The notes below the pieces were generated by a model, which was given only the letters and a program-made list of their open reading frames with translations, was not told the DNA's origin and did not search any database. Below, piece by piece: positions 48,879 to 59,237 of a DNA stretch of 64,000 nucleotides. Each line of letters starts with the position of its first letter. Positions within the stretch are counted from its first letter, which is position 1. The position numbers were made by a program, and so were the translations under genes. Origin of the DNA: Piromyces finnis (lineage: Eukaryota; Neocallimastigomycota; Neocallimastigomycetes; Neocallimastigales; Neocallimastigaceae); the NCBI GenBank assembly GCA_002104945.1, contig MCFH01000049.1, positions 248,001 through 312,000 of the forward strand, given 5' to 3'.

Positions 48879-49911
48879 TGTCACGAATACTAGTGAAATT
48901 ACAATTTCAAGATCACTTGGAATTGTGAAATCACTTATGAAAATTCAAAATCAACAAATATTTTATTTTCAAATAAATTATAAAATTTTATTAAGAAATA
49001 TTTAAAAATTTAGAAAAGGTTAAAATATGACCTTAACCCTTAATAATTTTTATAATAAATAACTTTAACCCTTATCGTTAAAATGGAATAAGAAAAAACA
49101 CGCGTATCTCCTCAACGAATGACGATTTTTGAATAATAATATTTTGGTTATAATTAAGTTCGTTAGAAAGCCACGCTCGAGACAAACAACATATCTTAAA
49201 ATCATGTCAATATCTCTGCTGGTTCACGAGATATTCCAATTTAAAGATATTTTGTTAGCAATGATTAATTGTTTATTCAGAGAATGATCACCCCTGATAT
49301 ATCAAACATAAATCATTCACTCAAAGTATAAAAAATTATTGTTTAATTAAATTAAAATTATTTTCCGGAACTAATTAACTTTATTTTATAATAATTATTT
49401 CAATAACATAATTTATAATCTTTGAACTAGAGGATTATAATTATTAATATTATATTCAATGAATTATATTATAATTAAGAAATAATTAATATTATGAATA
49501 TTATAAACAATAGTTATTTTTTAATAATTAGGAATAAGTCTTAAGTTTAGTTTAAGTATTATAAAATATATTATGAATATAATCATGTATTGAAAAGTTA
49601 TTTTATTATTAAATGTAAAATTACAAATAGTATAAATAGTTTAGAATAGTTTTATGAATTAAATCTTTGTAAAGATTATTATCTTATTAATACTTAATAA
49701 GTATTACTATTAAATAATCTTATTATTATATATATTCTTTAAATAAAATAAAAAGGAATTATTTTAACTATAATACATAATTTAATTATTCATTTATAAA
49801 TCAATTAAGATTATTTTAATAAAACATTTTTTTTCTAACCTAGTTATCTTTTAACCTTTTATTTAATTTAATATTTTAATATTAAATTATAAGTTTAGTA
49901 AAACTTTTACA
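48879..49911 (+). repeat. 3' LTR of RE-D
   Basis: 1033 bp, TGTCACG..CTTTTACA, same length as the 5' copy and no difference noticed by eye. Followed by the TAATT duplication. Confidence 0.96.
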
Positions 49912-50116
49912 TAATTTGTAAAAAATATAAATACATGTAAAATTTCATAGTTAAACGATGTAATTGTTATTGACTATAGTTTAGTTAATAACTAAATAAA
50001 AATAAATAAAAGAGGATATAAATAAATTTTGTTTTGTTTTAATTTTTTATTTTATTTAGTGTTTTTGTTTATTGTAAAAAATTTTATAATCTGTTTTAAA
50101 TTTTAAAATTTTTACA
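49912..50116 (+). repeat. 5' LTR of RE-E, promoter and R-U5 part
   Basis: Starts with the TAATT duplication of RE-D and ends TTTTTACA. Holds TATAAATA at 49926-49933 and the self-primer (T)GTAATTGTTAT at 49959-49970, a spacing of 34 nt to the G. Confidence 0.8.
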
Positions 50117-50128
50117 ATAACAATTACC
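50117..50128 (+). promoter_or_regulatory. Self-priming primer binding site of RE-E
   Basis: ATAACAATTACC, 11 bases complementary to the LTR segment at 49960-49970. The same site as in RE-C and RE-F although the rest of the LTR differs. Confidence 0.8.
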
Positions 50129-50199
50129 TTTTGCCTAATAAAACACGTTATAAAATTTTTCTAATAAAACATATTTTAAATTTTTTTCATATCTACCGC

Positions 50200-50310
50200 G
50201 TTTCTAGGAAAATCTACCGTGTGTATAGGGAATCTACCGCGTTTCTAGGAAAATATACTGTGTGTATAGGGAATCTACCGCGTTTTTAGGAAAATCTACC
50301 GCGTTTCGGA
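50200..50310 (+). repeat. Leader tandem repeat of RE-E
   Basis: Nearly three copies of a unit of about 41 bp, itself made of two halves (CTACCGCGTTTCTAGGAAAAT and CTACCGTGTGTATAGGGAAT). It lies in an ATG-free leader running from 50117 to 50500. Confidence 0.85.
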
Positions 50311-50500
50311 ATTTCATCGTACCTTCTGAGGGCTAGTTAACTTGGTGTTTGTTACTCAAAGGTCTTCCATATATATTGAGTATATTTAATTTTGTTATAA
50401 TATTTTTAAGAGCTCGTCTAACACCGTTTGACAGGATAGAGTTACAACGACATCTTAACTAAAATATTATAAAAAATTAAATATTTATAACATAACCATA

Positions 50501-52479
50501 TTGGAAGAAATAAACCATCTTTTAGATAAATTACACTTAAACGAAAACATGGAACGCCAAGGAGCGTCCTTGAGGATAGTTAATGATCCTCCAGTTTTCA
50601 CAGGCCGTAGACAAGAACTAGACGGGTTCTTGACTAGGGTTGAGCTAGCTATTGAAGCTAACCCTGATAGATTCGTTAATGATGAAGCGAGAGTCCGCTT
50701 CTTGATATCCTACTTTGTTAATAGACCTTTAGAATGGGCCACCCGTTTAAGACAAAATAACGACGCCGTTCTAAGGAACTATGATCAATTTATTACTGCC
50801 CTTCGTACCAATTTCGGGGATCCGAATAATGATACGATTGTTGCAAATGGAAGACTTTGCAACATTAAACAAAGAAAATTTGGCAAGGTGTTCGAATACA
50901 TCAACGAATTTCAACGCGTTAGCCAAAATTCGAATTTCAATGAAGCAGCAAAAATATACATGTTCACAAAAGGATTACATCCAAAAATGCGTGAACATTT
51001 AGCTGTAGTGAATCCAAATCCCTCTCAATTAGAGCGTCTTTATTCTGATGTCCTTAGTATTGAAAATCTTACTAAGAGAAATGATATCAGTGAATATTAC
51101 ATGACGCATCAAGACCGAAGAAATTATAACCAAAATGATCCTATGGATGTGGACTTATATAGGATCAGTTTAGGTCAAAGAAAGGTTAATTACTTCCCTC
51201 CTCATAGAAGTAATTATGATGAAAATAAAATAAATCGCACTGAGGCTAAGAAGAAGGGAGTTTGCTTTACTTGTGGAAAGTCTGGACACTTTCAATTCAA
51301 TTGTCCAAACAAAAAGAAACCGAAAAATGTAAAAATTATCAAGAGATGCTATTCAGAAGACGAAGCTAGCCCTTCAATCAAGAAAATTAAAAAGGATAAT
51401 CTTAATTCCAAGGGAACTTCAAACATATTCGAAATTCATAAAGGTGAAAAGAAAAATATCATTGATTTTTATATCAAAACCAATGATATTGATGAAGTCA
51501 AGGCTAAGGTACTTATTGATTCTGGTTCCGATCTTAATTTCATCCACCCCGAGTTCGCCCGAGTCAATAATATTAAACTTTCAAATATTGCTGAATCTTT
51601 CAAGGTTTCTGGTTTAGGGCAAGGTACATCTACCGTGAAAAAGGAATCCGAAAAGTGCATCCTTCGTTTGAGAAATCATTACGAAATCATTCAATTATAT
51701 GCACTTAGAATTCCTGAAGTTGATATAATTCTTGGAGTACCTTGGATCGAGAAACATTGTCCGGTTTATTATCACGATTCCTCCAAAATTGCCTTTAGCT
51801 CCGGATACTGTGCTCGACACTGTAATGTAGGTAAAAGGAAAAATAAGGGCACAATCAATAAGAATAGGGAATCTATGACATCATCCAGAAAAGGGAAAGA
51901 AGCTGTCTTGGATAGTGAAAACGAACAATCCTATTGTAGTGACCTTGGTTCCCCCGAATATGACGAATCCTCTTATTGTGACTCCAGTGATGACGAGGAA
52001 ACTGTTAATATTAGAGGTCGAAGAACCTCTGTAAAAACCATTAGTAAATTAGATAGTTTGGATAAAATTAAATTTAGTAACAGTTTAAATAATAATAATG
52101 ATAATAATTGTATTTTTAAATGTATTAATTGTATTGATGAAAATTTAAATAAAGATAATAATTCGGTCACTGGACCAAAACAGTACTCATTTTCAAAAAA
52201 CGTGTGTAATAATAATAATTCTCGTGTATTAAATTCAGTTAGTAACTGTAATGATTTATTTTGTAATATTATTAATAAATGTAAAAGTGAAAGTGATAAT
52301 TTGAATAAAGATAAAAAATCTATTGAAATTCCAAAACAATATTTATTATTTAAAGAGGTTTTTAATGAAAAGAATTGTAATATTTTACCTCCACATCGTG
52401 AATACGATTGTGAAATCCGATTAAAGGATAATGCTAACTTGTTTTATGGTCCTCTTTATCCTTTAACTGAGGACTGAGG
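50501..52479 (+). pseudogene. RE-E gag and protease, frameshifted before reverse transcriptase
   Basis: Open from a TTG at 50501 (first ATG at 50549). Gag capsid-like region (PVFTGRRQELDGFLTRVEL), an intact zinc knuckle (CFTCGKSGHFQFNC), aspartic protease (IDSGSDLNFI) and an Asn/Asp/Ser-rich linker, then the start of reverse transcriptase ([23 protein letters not shown]). There the 7-bp word ACTGAGG is duplicated in tandem (52466-52472 and 52473-52479), which shifts the frame and brings a stop. Otherwise like the RE-C and RE-G polyproteins. Confidence 0.88.
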
Positions 52480-53345
52480 CAGAGAGAGATGAATTAAAAA
52501 ATTATATCAATGAAAATTTAGAAAAAGGTTTCATTAGGAAATCTTCATCTCCTGCCGGTGCACCAGTTTTATTTGTCAAAAAGAAAGATGGGTCATTAAG
52601 ACTTTGCGTTGATTATAGGAAACTTAATGACATGACAATTAGAAATTCATATCCTCTTCCGTTAATTGGTGACTTATTGGATAGAGTGAAAGGTGCAAAA
52701 TACTTTACTAAGTTGGACTTAAAGTCTGCTTATAATTTAGTTAGAATCAAAGAGGGTGATGAATACAAAACTGCCTTTAGAACAAGATATGGGCATTTTG
52801 AATATCTCGTCATGCCTTTTGGTTTAAAGAATGCACCAGCTACGTTTCAACATTTCATAAATGATGTCCTTAGTGATTACTTAGATGATTTTGCTATATC
52901 ATATATTGATGATATTCTAATATATTCAAGTAGCCTAGAAGAACATCATGAACATGTTAAAAAAGTATTGAAAAAATTATTAGAAAATAATTTTTATGTT
53001 AAGTTAGAGAAGTGTGAGTTTGATGTTTCAGAAACCACTTTCCTTGGTTATGTATTATCCAAAGATGGTCTGAAAATGGATAGAGATAAAGTTAAAGCTA
53101 TCCTCGACTGGCCTGTTCCTACAAACGTTAAAGAAGTTCAATCCTTTATTGGATTATGTAATTATTATAGAATTTTTATTAAAGACTTTGCGAAAATTGC
53201 TAGTCCTCTACACAAACTTACTAGGAAAAATGTTCCTTTTAATTGGGTTTCTGAGTGTCAAAATGCATTTGTTACACTTAAAAAGGCTTTTACTTCAGCT
53301 CCTATCTTAATGAACCCTGATAGCAACAAACCTTTTATTGTTGAG
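52480..53345 (+). pseudogene. RE-E reverse transcriptase fragment
   Basis: Continues the coding sense after the 7-bp duplication ([57 protein letters not shown]) and ends at the start of RNase H (SNKPFIVE), where RE-F is inserted. A frame that seems to run on to 53387 includes LTR bases of RE-F and is not native. Confidence 0.88.
53341..53345. repeat. Target site of RE-F, left copy
   Basis: TTGAG directly before the RE-F LTR. The second copy is expected after the RE-F 3' LTR, beyond this window. Confidence 0.55.
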
Positions 53346-53945
53346 TGTAAAGATATCAAACGCCTCTGTTTGATATCTTTAATGTAACTTAAGCCACAAG
53401 TATTATTGTTTAAGTTACACAAATTATATTCAGAAAAAGAAAATGAGACATAATTTATTTATTAATAATTAAAGTTTAAAACAAAATAAATTATTAATTT
53501 ATTTTTAATGTTTAACAAGCAAATTAATATTCTCAATTTAAATCCCTAGTTTTAGTATTGTTTTTTTATAGAAATAGATAAATAATAAATGATTAATATA
53601 TCAATAATACATGGGCACATATTCAAATTAAATAGTACTTAATTTGAATTGCCAATTGTATTTTACTAAAAATAGTTATAGTTTAAATATTTATTAATAA
53701 TTAAGATTTTAGTGTAGATTTTAAATAATAATATATAAGAAATAAATAGTTATAATATAATATAAATGTATTTAGGAAAAATATAAATAGAAGATATTTT
53801 TCATCATTTTATCGATGTAATTGTTATTAATATAATTTCTATTATAATAAAAGATATTTTTTAATAAAACAATTTTATTTAGATTTTTAGTGTTATTGTA
53901 ATAGAATAGATATCCTAATCTATTCTTCAAGTGTTCGACTTTACA
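53346..53945 (+). repeat. 5' LTR of RE-F
   Basis: 600 bp, TGTAAAG..CTTTACA. Starts with the 13-bp inverted repeat AAAGATATCAAAC around a 6-nt loop, then a second (TAACTTAA) and a third (TTCAAATT) inverted repeat. TATAAATAG at 53782-53790; self-primer at 53817-53827. Confidence 0.93.
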
Positions 53946-53957
53946 ATAACAATTACC
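53946..53957 (+). promoter_or_regulatory. Self-priming primer binding site of RE-F
   Basis: ATAACAATTACC directly after the LTR, 11 bases complementary to GTAATTGTTAT at 53817-53827, itself 35 nt after the TATA box. Confidence 0.8.
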
Positions 53958-53989
53958 TAACATACAAATAAGAGTACGTTAGGATATCT

Positions 53990-54130
53990 TGGATAACTAC
54001 TGATAACTTTGGGAACTACCAGATATTTTGGATAACTACTGATATCTTTTGGAACTACCAGATATTTTGGATAACTACTGATATCTTTTGGAACTACCGG
54101 ATATCTTGGATAACTACTAGTGTCTTTGTG
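53990..54130 (+). repeat. Leader tandem repeat of RE-F
   Basis: About three and a half copies of a 39-bp unit (GGATAACTACTGATATC.. followed by GGAACTACCAGATATTTT). The leader 53946-54334 has no ATG and carries an A run at 54240-54264. A GGTAATC..TTTAG pair just before the frame could be a short intron. Confidence 0.88.
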
Positions 54131-54334
54131 AGCTACCATTTTTATAAATTTATTCTATTATCTTGCTCGACACTGTAACATACAGAGAGAGTCTGAAGCA
54201 ACGTTTTAGTATAGATTTTTCTTTAGTTACTTTGAATTAAAAAAAAAAAAAAAAAAAAAAAAAATTACTTGCTTGTAATAGTAGCAGGAAACAATCGGTA
54301 ATCTTAATTTTTCATTTAGTGTCTAGTTGGTGAA

Positions 54335-57300
54335 TTGGAGGAATTAATAAATATATTTGATAATTGGAATTTGGAGGAAATGACGGATAGAATGGAGAAT
54401 GCTGCTGGGAATCATGGAAGCATTATTAATGCTCCACCATTATTCACTGGTAGGCAAAGGGAATTAGATGGTTTTTTAACCAGAGTGGAATTGGTTTTCC
54501 GAACTCGACCGGCACTGTATAATACAGATCGCGTCCGGGTTGACTTCGTTATTTCCTACTTCTCTGGGAAACCGTTGGAATGGGCTTCATCACTAATGCG
54601 GAATAATAGTGGGATATTAAACAATTATGATGAATTTATAGATCGTTTGAGGGCTAATTTCGGATGTGACCGTTATGATACTGTTGTTGCGAATGGTAAA
54701 TTAGACAACATCCGACAAAAAAAACTTGGATATGTTGTTGATTATATTACCGAGTTTCAAAGAATAAGCCAAAATTCAAACTTTAATGAAAGTGCAAAGA
54801 TCTATATGTTTCTGAAAGGTTTAAACCCACATTTAAGAGAAAAGTTGGCTTTTGTTGAAACCAATCCAAATTCAATGGAACAGTTAATATCTTCAACAAT
54901 TTTGGTTGAAGATATGATGAAAAGAAATTCTTTAAGTGAATTCTATTTTAACAATAGGATTGCGGGAGATCCTATGGATGTTGATGTTTTTAAAATTAGT
55001 GCGGATAGGAAACGTAAGCGTTATATCAACATTCAAGGATCCAGCGGTCGTTATGAGGAGAGATCAAATAATTTTGAAGAAGAAAGAAAAAAGGGTGTTT
55101 GTTTTCTTTGCAAGAAACCAGGACATTTGAAATTCAATTGTCCTAATAGAGTTAAACCAAAAAGAGTATTCCGGATTATTAAGGAAAAGACTCCTAGAAT
55201 TGCTAATCCAAGGATTTATAAAGTGGGAGTCATGGATAGCAAAAAAGACGTAAATATTATCGATTTTTATTTAAGTACAAACAATATTCCGGAAGTTAAA
55301 GTTAGAGTGTTAGTTGATTCAGGATCCGAATTAAGTTTTATTAATCCTGAACTTGCTAAAGAAATTGGAATTCATTTTGAAACTGTTGAGCCTTTCCGAG
55401 TTTCAGGAGTTAACGATGGGATTTCTTGTGTAATGGAACGGAGTGAAAAGTGCATATTAAGATGTAGAAATCATTTTGAAACTATTCAATTATATAGTTT
55501 AAAGGTTCCTGGTGTCGACGTAATTCTTGGACTACCATGGATTAAAAAGCACAATCCTGAGGCTTTTTATGATTCCAAGAAAATCAATTTTAGTTCGGGA
55601 TATTGCGCTAGACACTGTAACCATGGGAAAAGAAATAGAAAAAGTAAGAAGAAATCTAAGAAGGACGAATTAGACCATGAAGTCCTCGACAAAAGTATTA
55701 TGAAAAAATCGGCTAAATCCATCGGTCTCTCGGATAATGCAAACACCTCGAATAATGAAGACAAGGAGTACGTTAGAGGACGCCTAGTAAGAACTATTAA
55801 TGATGAAGAAGACAGCGAAGATGACGGAGACAATTATAATAAAAAAGTTAAATGTATAATTAGTAAAATTAGTGAAACATGTAATAGTAATAATAAATGT
55901 AATTATGAATGTAATGAAAATAGTCTTAGTTTAATAGAAACAAAGATTAAGAATAATGAATTAAATAAAGAAAAAATGGTCACCGTACCATCCGAATATA
56001 TTGAATTTTTAGAAGTGTTTAACGAAAAAAATTGTGAAGTGTTACCTCCTCATAGACCTTATGATTGTGAAATCAAGCTTAAGGATGATTCAACTTTATT
56101 TTATGGACCATTGTATCCATTAACTGAAGTTGAAAGAGAGGAACTTAAAAAATATATAGATGAAAATTTAAATAAGGGTTTTATTAGGAAATCATCGTCT
56201 CCTGCAGGGGCTCCAATTTTGTTCGTTAAAAAGAAGGATGGCTCCCTGAGACTTTGTATTGATTATAGAAAGTTGAATGACATTACCATTCGTAATTCAT
56301 ATCCTTTACCTTTAATTAGTGACCTTCTGGAAAGAGTGAAAAATGCTAAAATTTTCACTAAATTAGATCTCAAATCTGCTTATAATCTTATTCGTATTAA
56401 AGAAGGTGACGAATACAAAACAGCTTTTCGTACTAGGTATGGTCATTATGAATATCTAGTTATGCCTTTTGGATTAAAGAATGCACCTGCAACTTTTCAA
56501 CACTTTATTAACGATGTTCTCAGTGATTACTTAGACGATTTTGTTATCTCGTATATTGATGATATCCTTATTTATTCTAATAATATCGAAGAGCATCATG
56601 AGCATGTTAAAAAGGTACTTAAGAAACTACTTGAAAATAATCTTTATGTTAAATTAGAAAAATGTGAGTTTGATGTTGAGAAAACCACTTTTCTTGGTTA
56701 TGTCATTTCAAAGGATGGATTGCAAATGGATGAAAATAAAGTTAAAGCAATTCTCGATTGGCCGGTTCCCAAGAATGTTAAAGAGGTTCAGTCTTTTATT
56801 GGTTTATGCAACTATTACAGAATTTTTATTAAAGACTTTGCTAAAATTGCAAACCCTCTTCACAAACTCACTAGAAAGAATGTTGCTTTTAACTGGGTGA
56901 AAGAAGATCAGGACGCTTTTATTTTATTAAAATCTCTGTTCACGTCAGCTCCTATTCTGAAACATGCGGATAGTAATAAACAATTTATTGTAGAAACTGA
57001 TGCTAGTAATTATGCTGTCGGTGCTATTCTCTCTCAAGAATTTGATGGCAAATTACATCCTATTGCATTTCTTTCTAAAAGTTTGACGAGTTGTCAAAGA
57101 AACTATCCTATATATGACAAGGAACTTTTAGCTATTGTAATTGCTCTTGAAGAATGGCGTCATTATTTAGAAGGTGCACGCCATCCGTTCATAATTTATA
57201 CTGATCACAAGAATTTAACATTTCCTAGAAAACCTGAAATGTTATCTCAGAGACAAATTAGATGGAATTTGTTCTTATCCAGATTTGATTTTAAACTCAT

Positions 57301-58595
57301 TTATAGAGCTGGAAAGAAATCCGGTAAGCCTGATATCCTGTCTCGTAGAAGTGACCATTTAGAGAATAATATTAATTCTGATGTTTCTTGTCTTACTATT
57401 TCGTTTCATCATAGCGATAACAAACCGTTAATCGATTCTATTTTATTAGAACTTAAAAATGACGATTTGTATAATTCTATTGTCCAATTTAAAATGAATG
57501 GTTCTGCATGTAATGTACCTATTAAAAATATTGATAAAGTTATTATTGATAATGAAGGATTTTTGTTATATAATAATCTTATTTATGTTCCTAAATCTCT
57601 TAGGACAAGAGTTTTGGAACTTCATCATGATTCTGTTGCTGCTGGTCATTTCGGTATTAAGAAAACCACTGAACTGATTTCCAGAAACTTTTGGTGGCCA
57701 AGGTTTCATTCAGACGTTAAATCTTTTATCAAATCTTGCGTGACTTGTTGCAAATCCAAAGTCCCCAGACATAAGCCTTATGGATTATTATCCCCCTTGG
57801 GCACTCCCAGTAGGCCCTGGTCTGATATTTCTATTGATTTTATTGTTGATCTTCCTAAGTCCAGAGATATGACAACTCTCATGGTTGTTGTCGATAGATT
57901 TACTAAATTTGCTCACGCCATTCCTTTACGTTGTCTTCCTACTGCTTCGATTGCTGCTGATACTTTTATTGCTAATGTCTTCCGTTTGCATGGTCTTCCT
58001 GATTCCATCATTTCTGATAGAGGCTCGCAATTTACTTCTGACTTTTGGTCAAGACTTTGTGACCTTCTTAATATCAATCATTCATTATCGACTGCCAACC
58101 ATCCGCAGACAGATGGTCAAACGGAGAGGGTGAACGGCATATTAGAACAATATTTCCGTTGTTTTATAAATAAAAAGCAGAATAACTGGGTTGATCTTAT
58201 CCCATTTGCTGAATTTGCATATAATAATACTTTACAACAATCTATAAATCAATCCCCATTCTTTGCTAATTATGGTTTTCATCCAAAGTTCAGCTTAGAA
58301 ATTCCAGCTAATGATAGACCTAGTAGAGCTGAACAAAGAGTAATTGATATGAATGAAAACTTTAAATTATTAAAAGAAAACTTAGAAAAAGCAAAAGAAA
58401 CATATAAGAAATATGCCGATATGAAGAGAATGATTCCCCCGGAGTTCGAAGTAGGAAAGAAGGTATGGTTATTGAAAGATTCTCCTGGAACTAACCTAAA
58501 GAGAAAATTAGCACCTCAAATGCTTGGTCCATTTGAGATAATTGAAAAAGTTAGTTCTCTCGCTTTCAAATTGAAACTTCCAAAGACAATGAGAT
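54335..58595 (+). CDS. RE-F gag-pol polyprotein, lacking its C-terminal end
   Basis: One frame from a TTG at 54335 (first ATG at 54380) to the RE-G border. Gag capsid-like region, intact zinc knuckle near residue 256 (CFLCKKPGHLKFNC), protease near 327 (VDSGSELSFI), reverse transcriptase with YIDD near 739, RNase H, integrase HHCC and all three acidic motifs (SIDFIVDLP, ISDRGSQF, TERVNGILEQ). It stops being native at KLPKTMR, where its relatives continue CHPVFHVSLLEPY and a chromodomain-like end of about 100 residues. RE-G entered here with GAGAT at the left border. Very close to RE-G and RE-C throughout. Confidence 0.92.
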
Positions 58596-59201
58596 TGTAA
58601 AGTCAGACACTAAACCGAATAGATTAGGATATCTAACCTATTACAATAACACAAAAATTTGAGAAATAAAATAAAAAATTGTTTTTTAAAATATCTTTTA
58701 TTATAATAGAATTTTAATAATAACAATTACATCGATAAAATGATGAAAAATATCTTCTATTTATATTTTTCCTAAATACATTTATATTATATTATAACTA
58801 TTTATTTCTTATATATTATTATTTAAAATCTACACTAAAATCTTAATTATTAATAAATATTTAAACTATAACTATTTTTAGTAAAATACAATTGGCAATT
58901 CAAATTAAGTACCATTTAATTTGAATATGTGCCCATGTATTATTGATATATTAATCATTTATTATTTATCTATTTCTATAAAAAAACAATACTAAAACTA
59001 GGGATTTAAATTGAGAATATTAATTTACTTGTTAAACATTAAAAATAAATTAATAATTTATTTTGTTTTAAACTTTAATTATTAATAAATAAATTATGTC
59101 TCATTTTCTTTTTCTGAATATAATTTGTGTAACTTAAACAATAATACTTGTGGCTTAAGTTACATTAAAGATATCAAACAGAGGCGTTTGATGTCTTTAC
59201 A
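58596..59201 (-). repeat. 3' LTR of RE-G
   Basis: 606 bp, TGTAAAGTC..CTTTACA. Same family as the RE-C and RE-F LTRs, with TATAAATAG (58757-58765) and the self-primer (58720-58730). The terminal inverted repeat has one changed base. A purine tract AGAGAGAGAGAT lies next to it on the minus strand. Confidence 0.93.
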
Positions 59202-59237
59202 ATCTCTCTCTCTAAGTCGAGCTCCTGCGAGATTAAT

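Larger units (their letters stand above)
42226..49911 (+). mobile_element. RE-D: complete, young Ty3/gypsy element with gag-pol frameshift
   Basis: 7686 bp with 1033-bp LTRs of equal length and no difference noticed by eye, flanked by TAATT (42221-42225 and 49912-49916). Separate gag and pol frames are joined by a -1 frameshift signal. All core domains look intact, so it may be active. It sits in the 5' LTR of RE-E. Confidence 0.95.
49912..53345 (+). mobile_element. RE-E: Ty3/gypsy element, 5' part, broken
   Basis: Plus-strand element with a partial 5' LTR (interrupted by RE-D), primer site, leader, and gag-pol that is frameshifted and then cut by RE-F. Distinct family, related to RE-C/F/G in protein but with a different LTR. 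Confidence 0.85.
53346..58595 (+). mobile_element. RE-F: Ty3/gypsy element, cut by RE-G
   Basis: Plus-strand sister of RE-C and RE-G. 5' LTR, primer site, leader and nearly all of gag-pol are present; the C-terminal end of pol and the 3' LTR are displaced beyond RE-G and lie outside the window. Confidence 0.9.

Noticed and set aside
48516-48928. Two plus-strand frames after RE-D pol
   Set aside because: Phe/Ile/Tyr low-complexity readings; the second runs into the 3' LTR.
53985-54130. CRISPR-like array of 39-bp units
   Set aside because: The units are contiguous without unique spacers, in a eukaryotic retrotransposon leader; a simple tandem repeat.
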